This document shows, piece after piece, positions 8,546 through 17,865 of a stretch of 64,000 nucleotides of DNA. The DNA is taken from assembly GCA_029260455.1 (NCBI GenBank), contig JAJDDF010000012.1, positions 1 to 64,000 of the forward strand. The letters are read 5' to 3'. The notes under the pieces were generated by a model. It saw only the letters and a list, made by a program, of their open reading frames with translations, did no database searches and was not told where the DNA came from. Source of the DNA: Phycisphaerales bacterium (GTDB taxonomy: Bacteria > Planctomycetota > Phycisphaerae > Phycisphaerales > UBA1924). The translations under genes were made by a program, and so were the position numbers. Within the stretch, counting starts at the first letter, position 1. Each line of letters begins with the position of its first letter.

Positions 8546-9369
8546 CCTCGACAGCATCAGGGGCACCGCGCATCGAATCTACTTTCAACGACCTCCGCAC
8601 CTCAAAGCGGAAAGGGTTGATGCCCTTCGTCGTTGGTGGTCATCCCACGCTTGAAGTACTGGGTGATGTCCTCACATCTCTCGATAATGCAGGTGCTGTT
8701 GCCATTGAAGTTGGTATTCCATTTAGCGATCCCATCGCCGACGGCCCAATCATTGCAAGCGCAATGCATGAGGCAATCGAGCACGGCGTCACACCCATGA
8801 AAGTGCTCGAGGCCATCGCGCTTGTTCGACCTCGCATCTCGTGCGCCATTGTTGCCATGGTGAGTGTTTCGATCGTGCATCGTCTTGGTGCTTTACGTTT
8901 CATGACCGCCGCTCGAGATGCAGGCATTGACGGCTTCATCTTTCCAGATGCTCCATTACATGAAGCAGGTCAACTCTGCGAGATCGCGCAATCACTTTCT
9001 CTATCATCAACTTTGCTCGTTGCACCAACAACTCCAATTGGCCGTGCTGAGCAGATCGCACAAGCAAGCACCGGATTTGTATACATGCTTGCCCGTCGCG
9101 GCATCACCGGCACGCCGGGCACGCTCTCATCAAACGACACTGCATCAACGATCAGTGCTATTCGAAAATCAACTTCAATTCCTATCGCCTGTGGCGTTGG
9201 CATTTCAACAGCTGAAGATGTGCGGAGCATGGTTCATGACGCTGGGGCCGACGCTGCCATTGTCGGTTCCACGCTTGTCAATGCACTGAATGACGCACAC
9301 AACAGGAAACTCAATCCCGCAGAAACCGCGCGCACAATCATGACGCAGCTCAGTAGCGGATTAGTGTAA
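8542..9369 (+). CDS. trpA: Tryptophan synthase alpha subunit
   Basis: A 275-residue TIM-barrel protein that cleaves indole-3-glycerol phosphate to indole and glyceraldehyde 3-phosphate and passes indole to TrpB. The signature AIEVGIPFSDPIADGP contains the catalytic Glu and Asp (Glu49/Asp60 in Salmonella numbering). GFIFPDAPLHE, FVYMLARRGITGT and the phosphate-binding PIACGVGIST and AAIVGSTLV are all present. The start is TTG at 8542 inside the stop of the mazG-like gene (TTGA). No other trp gene is in the window, so the pathway genes are dispersed. It converges with the NHL gene five bases later. Confidence 0.95.
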   Translation: MTSTASGAPRIESTFNDLRTSKRKGLMPFVVGGHPTLEVLGDVLTSLDNAGAVAIEVGIPFSDPIADGPIIASAMHEAIEHGVTPMKVLEAIALVRPRISCAIVAMVSVSIVHRLGALRFMTAARDAGIDGFIFPDAPLHEAGQLCEIAQSLSLSSTLLVAPTTPIGRAEQIAQASTGFVYMLARRGITGTPGTLSSNDTASTISAIRKSTSIPIACGVGISTAEDVRSMVHDAGADAAIVGSTLVNALNDAHNRKLNPAETARTIMTQLSSGLV

Positions 9370-9374
9370 TGCGT

Positions 9375-11336
9375 TCATTCGGTTTCGAGTAATTCGCGCA
9401 GCGCATCCAACGTGAACAAACGTGCACCGAAAATGGCAATACACTCCAGTTCTTCCGACCACACTTCAAGACGGTGATTCCCCCTGTCAATGACAAAGAG
9501 TCGCCCATCATCTGTCGTCACGCACGCGCGAGGCTTGAACACCTGACCAAGTTTGAGACCCATTCCAAGCGAAAGTGTTGTTGCAGGCTCATGCACACTC
9601 CAATCATCGTCAGCTCGCGATGCGACAATCACACGGTGGCTCGTGCGATCAGTCACAACAACGCTGCCATTGTCAAGAATGGCAACACCTTGAGAATCAC
9701 CCAGTGTAGGGAACGGCGCTGCAGCCAACGACGCTGTCGCTTTCTTCAGTTGACCAGTAAAAACTGTACCTTTATCAGCATCAGTTACAGCAATGAATGC
9801 TGCATTCCCATGCGCCCTAATGGCCAGAGCAACCGGTTTCAGATGTTCAGTTCCCACGCCCTGATGTTTCACACGTTGAAAGCGGGCAAGCATGCGATCA
9901 ACAAGCCACAACGCACCATTCGCTTCATCCGCCAACAGCAATTTTCCGTCAGGTCCCGGCACTTTCACGATCCCACGCGGCGCAATGACATGTGAAAGTC
10001 CAAGATTTTCTGAAATAGCAACAAGATCAACCGAACGTGCGAATGTCAACAGCGATGGATTGAATCGCAATCGCTCATCTTCATTCCAGTCAAGCTTCAA
10101 TGCACACAAACGATGATTGCCACGGTCAGCAACGTACACCCGCCGGGCTTTCGCGTCGAGCGCCAACGCACCAGGGTCAACAAACTGCCCTGACCGAGTG
10201 CCAAATTCGCCCAGCGCTCCAATCAAAACCGGCTCCGGGCGTTCATCATGTGATGTTCCAATGTTGTACACAAGCACACGATGCGAATCTGGTTGCAACA
10301 CTGCCATAAGCTTGGAATCTGTCGCAATGAAATCGCCAAAGTGTGTGTATGCCCCGCGGTCTGCATACTTCCGGCGCTCAAGTTCTTCATTCGCTTCCGC
10401 CCGACGAAAAATCTGAATACGATCTTCCCACGGCTCACAAACAACAAGGTGTTGCCCATCAATCGAAATTGCAATGTCTTGTGGATAGTGCAATTTGCCA
10501 TGACCCGCACGCGGGCGCAATGCATGCGTCCCCCAAGAATCCCGCCGTTTCCCAGTGACAGCATCAACAACATCAACGCGATGATTCCGGGTGTCTGCAA
10601 CAAACACCGCGCCTTCGTGCAGCACAAGGCCCGCAGGCGATGACAAAAAACCAACCTGGTCTCCATATTCACTGAACACCCACACAAGGTTGCCAGCAAT
10701 ATCCATTTTCATCACCTGACACCGCCACGCATCTGCAACATAAATAGCACCCGCATTATCTATCGCCACACCTTGCGGAAAACGAAGTGCTGTCTCGCCT
10801 GTCACAACTATTTCGCGCAGTTGCTGCCCGCTGTCAACTGCGAAAACAACAATCCGTGCGCCCTTCCCGAAGCCAACTGATGCCACAATTTTTGCACCAT
10901 CTGCACTCACACAAATCGAATGAATATCCCCTATTTCACCCAACGTGCGCAATCGTGGCGGCTCACTCGCGTCAAAGATCATCACACCACCAGCGCCGCC
11001 AATCACCCAACTGCTGTTCTTCAGATACGCTATATCACCAATCGGGTGCGTCGCATCTATGCCAAGTGCTGGAGGAAGTGGCAGGCGTTGAACAATCTGC
11101 CCTTCGCGAACGAGCACGACCTCGCCGGAATCCGGACACAACACTGCTATATCACCATGAGAGTTGAACGCTGCTGCCGAAGCCCCGGGCAAACCATTCA
11201 CCTGCTTCTCGAAAATGCCAAGCGCTCCAGCATCACTCTGAGCCCATGCAATCACTGGCAACATGTAGATCGCAATCCACAACATAATCACGCTGCATGT
11301 CTTCTTCATTGCATGATAACCCTCAGTCAACTTCAT
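9375..11336 (-). CDS. Secreted NHL-repeat (six-bladed propeller) protein
   Basis: 653 residues with an N-terminal signal sequence (VIMLWIAIYMLPVIAWAQ) and many NHL-type blades. Examples are FPQGVAIDNAGAIYVADAWR, GLVLHEGAVFVADTRNHRVD, ALALDAKARRVYVADRGNHR and GRLFVIDRGNHRLEVWS, indicating one or two extracytoplasmic propellers. No enzymatic domain is recognised. Its ATG overlaps the stop of the RND pump gene by one base (TAATG), so it is the last gene of the efflux operon. It may bind or sense something related to efflux, but that is speculation. Confidence 0.85.
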   Translation of the reverse strand: MKLTEGYHAMKKTCSVIMLWIAIYMLPVIAWAQSDAGALGIFEKQVNGLPGASAAAFNSHGDIAVLCPDSGEVVLVREGQIVQRLPLPPALGIDATHPIGDIAYLKNSSWVIGGAGGVMIFDASEPPRLRTLGEIGDIHSICVSADGAKIVASVGFGKGARIVVFAVDSGQQLREIVVTGETALRFPQGVAIDNAGAIYVADAWRCQVMKMDIAGNLVWVFSEYGDQVGFLSSPAGLVLHEGAVFVADTRNHRVDVVDAVTGKRRDSWGTHALRPRAGHGKLHYPQDIAISIDGQHLVVCEPWEDRIQIFRRAEANEELERRKYADRGAYTHFGDFIATDSKLMAVLQPDSHRVLVYNIGTSHDERPEPVLIGALGEFGTRSGQFVDPGALALDAKARRVYVADRGNHRLCALKLDWNEDERLRFNPSLLTFARSVDLVAISENLGLSHVIAPRGIVKVPGPDGKLLLADEANGALWLVDRMLARFQRVKHQGVGTEHLKPVALAIRAHGNAAFIAVTDADKGTVFTGQLKKATASLAAAPFPTLGDSQGVAILDNGSVVVTDRTSHRVIVASRADDDWSVHEPATTLSLGMGLKLGQVFKPRACVTTDDGRLFVIDRGNHRLEVWSEELECIAIFGARLFTLDALRELLETE

Positions 11337-14300
11337 TACGCCCCTGTGTCACCCGACAATGCCGCTTCAATTGCATCGGCGCGTTCAACATACGGGTTCG
11401 ACAGAGGGATGCTGCCGCCAGTCCACAGCCACGCCGCCAACCGCTTCGCATCCTGCACAATAATGAGAAGTGACGGCACGACAAGCAGCACCAGTGCAGT
11501 AGCAGATATGAGTCCGCACGCAATCGTGATCGCCATCGGAATCAGAAACTTCGCCTGAAAACTCTGCTCCAGCATCAAAGGCATCAATCCCAGCACCGTC
11601 GTCACTGTGGTCAGCAACACTGCGCGCAATCGCGACCGCCCCGTTGCAAGGCACGCTTCATGCATACTGAGCCCTGCCTTGCGCATACGGTTGAATGTCG
11701 TGATGAAAATCAATGAATCATTCACCACGATCCCTGACAGTGCGATAAATCCGATCAGCGACAAAATCGTCATTTCATATCCAAGTATGAGATGCCCCCA
11801 GATCATGCCCACAGCTGCGAATGGCACTGCAAGCAACACAACCAATGGCTGCAAGTAACTCGAAAACAACCATGCGAGGATTATAAAATTCAAACCGGTG
11901 GCAACCATCATTCCCAGTGGAAGTGAACCAAGTGAATCCCTTGTCTCCTTCTGTCTGCCGCGCTCCAAAATGTGAATACCCGCCCGCCGCGCTGCTATTT
12001 CTACAAGCCGCGGGCGCAAATCGGCAGTCACTTCCTCCGGATTGATCTGCGTCATATCAGCATCCGCAGTCACCGTAACAATCCGCTGTCGATCAAGCCT
12101 GCGAATAGATGCATATCCCTCCGCTTCATAAACCGAAGCAACCTCGTTCAATGGCACAGCACGTCCGTCCTGCGTAAATACATGCATCGTTTCGATGCGT
12201 GACAAACTGCGCCGTGTTCGCTCATCAATCAACACCCGAACATCAACATCTTCACGCTCACCTGCAAATGTGTGCGCCTCAAGGCCATACACCGCACCTC
12301 GAATCTGCCGAGCTATGGAGTCTGTCGTGAACCCAAGCTCACGCGCACCATCTCTCAAGGAAATGCGCAGCTCGCGTCGTCCTTGCGAAGAATCATCAGA
12401 GATATCGCGCACACTCTTATACTCAGCAAGCAATGCCTTGATGTCTGCAACCGAGGCCAATATCGCATCAGTATCTTCACCGACAACCGAAAATGTAAAC
12501 GGCGGTCCCGACGGACCACCTCCTACCTCTTCCATGCGCAGACTTTCAATCCCGACAAGCTCGCCCGCAGCATTGCGCACAGCATTTTTCACATCTTCCG
12601 AGGATCGATCTCGCACCTCAACCGGCTTGAGTTCAAGAACGATCTGACCAATATGCGATTGATCCGTTTCCGGCTGGTCCCCTTCCAACGACCCGATCGT
12701 TCCAACCACCGCCCACACACTTGCAACTTCCGGCTGAATATTCGCTGCCGCCTCCAACTGCATGATGATCTTGTTTGTCTCTGAAATTGGTGTTCCTATC
12801 GGCATGCGCACTTCTATATTGAGCGTCTCTGTATCTGATGACCCAAGAAACCGGAACGGCACGCGCCCACCTGCCACAAGCCCAAGTGAAACAATGAGTA
12901 CTGCAAGCGCACAAGCAACAGTCAAATACGGCGCGCGTACACACTTGCGAAGCATCCAAAGATAAGCAGGGATAAGTCGCTCATGAATAACCGTTTCACG
13001 CCCTCGATCAAATGCCGATTCAACTCGATGAATCATCGATCGATGCGCGCTCCGCTCCTCAGCTTTCAAACTGTGCGCCATGTGTGATGGTAAAATAAAC
13101 AGCGCTTCAATCAGTGATACCGCCAGTGCCAATGCCACCACCGCTGGCAGCGCCCCGAGTAAATCGCCAATCTGTCCTTCAATCAGGGCCAGGGGAAGAA
13201 ATGCACAAATAGTCGTCATCACCGTCGCGATAACTGGCCAAGTAACTTGCTCCGTGCCTGTGACCGCTGCCTCTTTGGGCGTCGAGCCCCGCTCATGCCA
13301 TGACACAATATTTTCTGCCACCACGATCGCATCATCAACGAGCAAACCCATGACGATGATTAACCCGAACATGGTGAGCAAATTCAGCGAATAGTTTGCG
13401 AAATGCATCGCTGCAAGTGTCGCTAGTAATGACACAACCAGACCCGCCGCGGCCCAAAATGCAACCCGCGCATTAAGAAGCAACACAAGCGACAACAACA
13501 CCAACACGCCCCCCTGCATCGCATTGCGCTTGAGCAGGTCAAGCCGCCCCACAATAAACCGTGCAAGATCAGTCGTAATCACAAGTTCGCCCGGCGGCGC
13601 ACTTATCCGCGCCTGCCCAACCCGATACGCTTCCTCACGCGGACTCGAAGGCGATGTATCACCAGGACGACGCAACGCCTTACGCACGCGCTCTCCGACT
13701 GTTGGTTTATATGCCTCGCCTCGGCGCGCCGCAGCATACGCCTTCACCATCTCCGCCATCTCGACCGCATCCTGCTTTCCCACCTTGAATACTGTCAAGC
13801 TCGCCGCTGGTTTACCATTCAACCGTTCATGCAATTCAATATCTCTAAACCCAGCGCGCACTTCTGCAATCTCGTCAAGCCGCAGCACCTGCCCATCGCC
13901 ATCCGCTTTCACAATGATGCGCCGAACCTCATCCGCTCGCTCATCGGTACCCATCATGCGAACCGCAACATTCTGCGTGTGCGACCGAACAGCACCCGAT
14001 GGCAACTCCGTCATTTGATTTCGAATTGCATCAGCGATCACCGGCAATGAAATTTTGTGACGAATCAGGTTTTGTGGATTAACCGAAATTGATATTTCAT
14101 CATTGCGAATGCCAGACACCGACACTTCACCCATCCCCGGAAGCGAACGCAAGTCTGATTGCATTTCCCGAATGGCATCTTTCATGGCCCGCTCGTCCGC
14201 ATCTCCATAAAGCGCTAAAATGCACACAGGCAAATTTGGTTCGAGCTTCGTCACAACAATTCGATCTGATTCTGCAGGCAGATCCTGCAAGGCATCGATT

Positions 14301-14632
14301 TCTCGCTTCACCTCAAAAAGTTTCTCGTCAATGCCAGCGCTCTCGGTGAACTGAATAATCAGATTGCAATACCCCTCGCCAATCGTCGTGGTCAGTTCCT
14401 TCACATCATCAAGTTCTGACAAACGATCTTCAATCTTGCGAGCGAGCGAATCTTCAACTTCCTGCGGCGACGCCCCCGGATATGGAGCAGCAACAATAAT
14501 CTTGTCCGTGCGCTGTGCCGGAAAAAATTCACGCCGCAATCCAATGCCAAAAAGAAGCCCCGAACCAATCAATGCCATCATCACTAAATTCACTGCTACG
14601 GGCTTGCGCACACCAAATGATGCAATGCTCAT
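11336..14632 (-). CDS. RND-family efflux transporter, inner-membrane pump
   Basis: 1098 residues, slightly longer than AcrB-type pumps. It has the N-terminal helix ending in LRREFFPAQRTDKIIV, porter repeats (PGASPQEVEDSLARKIED), and LLVDDAIVVAENIVSWHERG, the helix-4 motif with the acidic pair that carries protons in this superfamily. The second half repeats the topology (ALSGIVVNDSLIFITTFNRM). It moves substrates, probably hydrophobic compounds, out of the periplasm with proton influx. An ATGA overlap couples it to the upstream membrane-fusion gene. No outer-membrane channel gene is adjacent, so that partner must be encoded elsewhere. Substrate unknown. Confidence 0.93.
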   Translation of the reverse strand: MSIASFGVRKPVAVNLVMMALIGSGLLFGIGLRREFFPAQRTDKIIVAAPYPGASPQEVEDSLARKIEDRLSELDDVKELTTTIGEGYCNLIIQFTESAGIDEKLFEVKREIDALQDLPAESDRIVVTKLEPNLPVCILALYGDADERAMKDAIREMQSDLRSLPGMGEVSVSGIRNDEISISVNPQNLIRHKISLPVIADAIRNQMTELPSGAVRSHTQNVAVRMMGTDERADEVRRIIVKADGDGQVLRLDEIAEVRAGFRDIELHERLNGKPAASLTVFKVGKQDAVEMAEMVKAYAAARRGEAYKPTVGERVRKALRRPGDTSPSSPREEAYRVGQARISAPPGELVITTDLARFIVGRLDLLKRNAMQGGVLVLLSLVLLLNARVAFWAAAGLVVSLLATLAAMHFANYSLNLLTMFGLIIVMGLLVDDAIVVAENIVSWHERGSTPKEAAVTGTEQVTWPVIATVMTTICAFLPLALIEGQIGDLLGALPAVVALALAVSLIEALFILPSHMAHSLKAEERSAHRSMIHRVESAFDRGRETVIHERLIPAYLWMLRKCVRAPYLTVACALAVLIVSLGLVAGGRVPFRFLGSSDTETLNIEVRMPIGTPISETNKIIMQLEAAANIQPEVASVWAVVGTIGSLEGDQPETDQSHIGQIVLELKPVEVRDRSSEDVKNAVRNAAGELVGIESLRMEEVGGGPSGPPFTFSVVGEDTDAILASVADIKALLAEYKSVRDISDDSSQGRRELRISLRDGARELGFTTDSIARQIRGAVYGLEAHTFAGEREDVDVRVLIDERTRRSLSRIETMHVFTQDGRAVPLNEVASVYEAEGYASIRRLDRQRIVTVTADADMTQINPEEVTADLRPRLVEIAARRAGIHILERGRQKETRDSLGSLPLGMMVATGLNFIILAWLFSSYLQPLVVLLAVPFAAVGMIWGHLILGYEMTILSLIGFIALSGIVVNDSLIFITTFNRMRKAGLSMHEACLATGRSRLRAVLLTTVTTVLGLMPLMLEQSFQAKFLIPMAITIACGLISATALVLLVVPSLLIIVQDAKRLAAWLWTGGSIPLSNPYVERADAIEAALSGDTGA

Positions 14633-16020
14633 GGCGCAGCGCTCCCCGTCACTCCCGCGCCTCCGTCCGTCATCGCACGATCAACTGATCGCACAACAAC
14701 ACCGAGCGGCACAGTATGCGCATTGACCACAATCACTTTCATCCCCGGCTCAAGTCCGCTTCTCACAACCGCCCACTGTGTTTCAACAGGATCGATCGGT
14801 GCAAATGTTGCTTCAATATATCGCTCAATCGTCACTGCCTGCACTTCAACTTTTCCATCATCTACTACAACAAGCACGCGATCGCGCCCCACCGCACGCC
14901 GAGGCACAACCACGCGCGGCTCGCTCCCACGCCCAGTCACACGGGCCATGATGAACTGCCCCGGCAACAACGCCCCGGCCCGCTGTGCATCCTGATTCAT
15001 CTCAACAAATACAGTGATCGTGCGCGTCGACGCATCTGCTTCCGGTGCAATGCGAACAACGCGCCCATCCCACATCGCACCTGCCTGTGAAGCCTGAATC
15101 AATTGCACCGAATCATCCGGTGCGATCTGCCACGCCGCAGATGCTGCAATCTTGATGGGCACTTCAATGCGCGACAGATCAACAAGCCGGGCCACCACCT
15201 GTCCCTGCGATACGCGCTCGCCAATATTCACACGCACCTCTTGCAGCGTGCCATCAAAGGGTGCCACTACGCGTGTATTTTCTATCTCTCTCTCGGCAAG
15301 ACGCTGCTCTGCGCGTTCTGTGGTGAGTTGCGCCTCCACCCTGTCGCGCCGAGATGGCCACACCGCAAGCACTTCGCGCAGGCTTTGCTCTTCGCTTCGC
15401 ACCCGCGCAAGTTCGCGCTGCTGACGCTCAAGCTCTACCGCCGTCACACCCGCCGAAGTCATCGCGGCTTCCACCCGATGAAGCTCCGCGAGCGTCAGCG
15501 CTGTGCGCTCCTCTGCAAAACTCAATTTCGTCTCAATCGACTCGCGCTCTGCAACCAAACCGTCCAGCTGCGCCTCAAGTGCCGCAATCCGCCCGCGCAC
15601 CACTTCAAGCCTGTCCACAAAGGCTTCGGCTTCCAGCTCAACAAGCAGCTCGCCTTTCACCACTCGAGACCCTGCCTCGATTCGCTCAGGGCGATGCGCC
15701 ACCATCGCCGCAACTTCCGATGCAACATTCGACGACCGAAGCGCACGCGCTGTGCCATACCCTTCCCAAATCATGGGCACATCGACAAGCCGCGTTGTAA
15801 TCACTGGCACGACGATCGGCGGCGCATCCGAACTCGCTCGCTCGGGTGTTTGCCGCGAGTGTTCAAGAAAAGCAAACACGCCGAGTGCCGCACCAAGCAT
15901 CATGACACCAATCGCACTGCGCACAATGATGCGAAGGAAACGCGAACCCGTTCTGTCCTGAATCTCGTTGTCCACGACACGCCCCCTGCGCCGTGGCGGG
16001 AGGCCTACAGGCGCGCTCAT
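14629..16020 (-). CDS. RND efflux membrane-fusion (periplasmic adaptor) protein
   Basis: 463 residues with one N-terminal transmembrane segment (FLRIIVRSAIGVMMLGAALG). A split lipoyl domain lies around a long coiled-coil hairpin (~120-245), with VVAPFDGTLQEVRVNIGERV closing the lipoyl half. A beta-barrel region (IEVPIKIAASAAWQIAPDD) and a C-terminal membrane-proximal domain (VVVPRRAVGRDRVLVV) follow. It would bridge the pump encoded next (ATGA overlap) to an outer-membrane factor. It starts 53 bases after the HD-GYP stop. Confidence 0.9.
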   Translation of the reverse strand: MSAPVGLPPRRRGRVVDNEIQDRTGSRFLRIIVRSAIGVMMLGAALGVFAFLEHSRQTPERASSDAPPIVVPVITTRLVDVPMIWEGYGTARALRSSNVASEVAAMVAHRPERIEAGSRVVKGELLVELEAEAFVDRLEVVRGRIAALEAQLDGLVAERESIETKLSFAEERTALTLAELHRVEAAMTSAGVTAVELERQQRELARVRSEEQSLREVLAVWPSRRDRVEAQLTTERAEQRLAEREIENTRVVAPFDGTLQEVRVNIGERVSQGQVVARLVDLSRIEVPIKIAASAAWQIAPDDSVQLIQASQAGAMWDGRVVRIAPEADASTRTITVFVEMNQDAQRAGALLPGQFIMARVTGRGSEPRVVVPRRAVGRDRVLVVVDDGKVEVQAVTIERYIEATFAPIDPVETQWAVVRSGLEPGMKVIVVNAHTVPLGVVVRSVDRAMTDGGAGVTGSAAP

Positions 16021-16073
16021 GCCGAGAGTCTACCCGCCCAGCACTATTGAGTCGCTGCCCGTCCTCATTCAGT

Positions 16074-17303
16074 TCACGCTGCCTGATCGCGGCTCGGCGT
16101 GACCCATGGCAAATCGAAGTCGCCGGGGTGATCAGGAAAGAAATTGTCCTCCGAAACATCCTGCCCGTCGACCTCTGCAATCACCAGATCACGCCGCTCA
16201 CCAAGAACAATCCGCCGGCTCGTCAATTCCGCGCCCGGAAGTTCCTCGCCTTCCTCACCAATCGGCGCCACGACCGGCCGGCAGGGGTCTGATGAACTCC
16301 ACGCCACCACCGCACATCGCTCACCGCTACTCAAACGCACAATCGTCCCGGGCGGATACGCCGGTGCAGCGGCCAACAATGCCTTAAACACAATCGGATC
16401 AATCCATGACACATACGGTTCACGTTGCATGCGCGCCAATGCACGAACCGCTGGCTCTTGGAGAATTGCATCTGCCGGATGCCGAAACCGATCAAACATA
16501 TCCGCCGCTGACAAAATCCGTGCAAAAATATGAATATCATCCCCCGCAACGCCTTCACCATCCAGACAACCTTCAGCATCCGGAAAACCTGACCCATCAT
16601 AGTGCTGATGATGATGCAGAATCGCGCTCGCGGTCGGCGCATCAATTCCCTTTTGCACGCGCTCATAACCAAGGCGCACATGTGCTCGCCACGCAACATC
16701 CTTTTCATCCTGATTCTCACGCCAACGTTCACGCGTTGATTCATCAAGATCAAGCATCCCAATGTCATGGAGCAACGCCGCAAGACCCAGATTCACAACA
16801 TCTTTCGCACGATGCGCAGGCAGCCGCTTTCGCTGCACAATCAGGTAGCTGTCAAGCTTGAGTCCTATGAGCAACACAAGAAAGCACACATCCGCCGCAT
16901 GCCGCGTCATCGCATACCCACCGCCGCCAAGAGACTGAACATATTGGGCCGCCTCAGGCTGATCCACAATCGTGTGGAGCAACCCGCGAATCGTCTTGCG
17001 ATACGCCGGATAATCCAGCTTCGCGTTCGCATCGCGCTCTGTACGTGCAATGATGCGCGCAAGAATAGAAGACACTTCCGCCCGCGATTGCGTCACTTTC
17101 GGGTTGATATATTTCTCAACAAATGCTAAACCCGGATACTCGATCCACACCTCGGGCAACGCCATCGCGCGCAACCGTGCCACCGACGCATCATCAAGCA
17201 CATACCCCCTGCGCAAAAGAACTGTGCCAAAACGCTCCGGGTGCTGCACCGGAAGCGCCAGCTTCATCCCCTGCCTCGTTTGGTCAATCGGTACGCGCAG
17301 CAT
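16074..17303 (-). CDS. HD-GYP domain protein (probable c-di-GMP phosphodiesterase)
   Basis: About 409 residues. An N-terminal region (residues 1-120) resembles the HD-GYP-associated domain. A phosphohydrolase domain follows with HAADV, LLHDIGMLDLDE (the HD pair), HVRLGYERVQ, SAILHHHQHYDGSGFP (the HHE..GYP region with F for Y) and ADMFDRF. Such proteins degrade c-di-GMP to pGpG and GMP, and most metal ligands are visible. The start at ATG 17303 (MLRVPIDQTRQG) is preferred over TTG 17354, because homologues begin near this motif. A short C-terminal domain (from VRLSSGERCAVV) is typical. It follows the lipoprotein gene after ~120 bases and may sense an external signal through partners. Confidence 0.85.
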   Translation of the reverse strand: MLRVPIDQTRQGMKLALPVQHPERFGTVLLRRGYVLDDASVARLRAMALPEVWIEYPGLAFVEKYINPKVTQSRAEVSSILARIIARTERDANAKLDYPAYRKTIRGLLHTIVDQPEAAQYVQSLGGGGYAMTRHAADVCFLVLLIGLKLDSYLIVQRKRLPAHRAKDVVNLGLAALLHDIGMLDLDESTRERWRENQDEKDVAWRAHVRLGYERVQKGIDAPTASAILHHHQHYDGSGFPDAEGCLDGEGVAGDDIHIFARILSAADMFDRFRHPADAILQEPAVRALARMQREPYVSWIDPIVFKALLAAAPAYPPGTIVRLSSGERCAVVAWSSSDPCRPVVAPIGEEGEELPGAELTSRRIVLGERRDLVIAEVDGQDVSEDNFFPDHPGDFDLPWVTPSRDQAA

Positions 17304-17424
17304 CGTGCCACGCTCATCGGCCAACCCGCGCCAACGCTCCCCCCGACGCCGCAATCATTTCAACTTCGCGCCCCGTCCATTCGGCGTTATCGGCTTCGCC
17401 CGCACACGCCGCCCATCTTCACAC

Positions 17425-17865
17425 TCACCGCCCCCGCTGCAAACCAACCGTCCACGCCCCGCTCTCCTCCACCGCGCTCACCGCTCCCGTCGCCGGATCC
17501 CACCGCCACCGCCACACCTGCCCCACTTCATCCCTGCGCTCCGCGCCCGCGCCAACTGGCGCCCGCTCCACCTCGATCCACGCCGCCCGATCACCTAGGA
17601 CATCCAACCGCACGTAACCATCGCGATCGCTCACCACAACAGTGCGCGCTTCACCATACGCCGACTCCGACAAGGTCCGCTTGGTCACGGGCAACGGCAC
17701 CATCCCCACCTCCATCGGTATCACGCGCACCAACGCCCCCGCCAATGGCCACTCGCCCCCTTCGCGCAGGTCCACGACCCGGAACGTCACGCTCCGCGTC
17801 GCACTACTGCATCCTGCAAGCGCGATCATGATTGCAACCATTGTCGCGAAACGCACCATGTGCAT
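17425..17865 (-). CDS. Small predicted lipoprotein, unknown function
   Basis: 146 residues starting with a lipoprotein signal: FATMVAIMIALAGCSSA contains the lipobox LAGC. The rest is a beta-rich domain (FRVVDLREGGEWPLAGALVRV, VVVSDRDGYVRLDVL, VWRWRWDPATGAV) reminiscent of a transthyretin-like or carboxypeptidase-regulatory fold; this is only a resemblance. The ATG overlaps the uvrC stop (TGATG), so it is coupled to uvrC. GTG at 17868 is an alternative start. I do not recognise the family. Confidence 0.75.
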   Translation of the reverse strand: MHMVRFATMVAIMIALAGCSSATRSVTFRVVDLREGGEWPLAGALVRVIPMEVGMVPLPVTKRTLSESAYGEARTVVVSDRDGYVRLDVLGDRAAWIEVERAPVGAGAERRDEVGQVWRWRWDPATGAVSAVEESGAWTVGLQRGR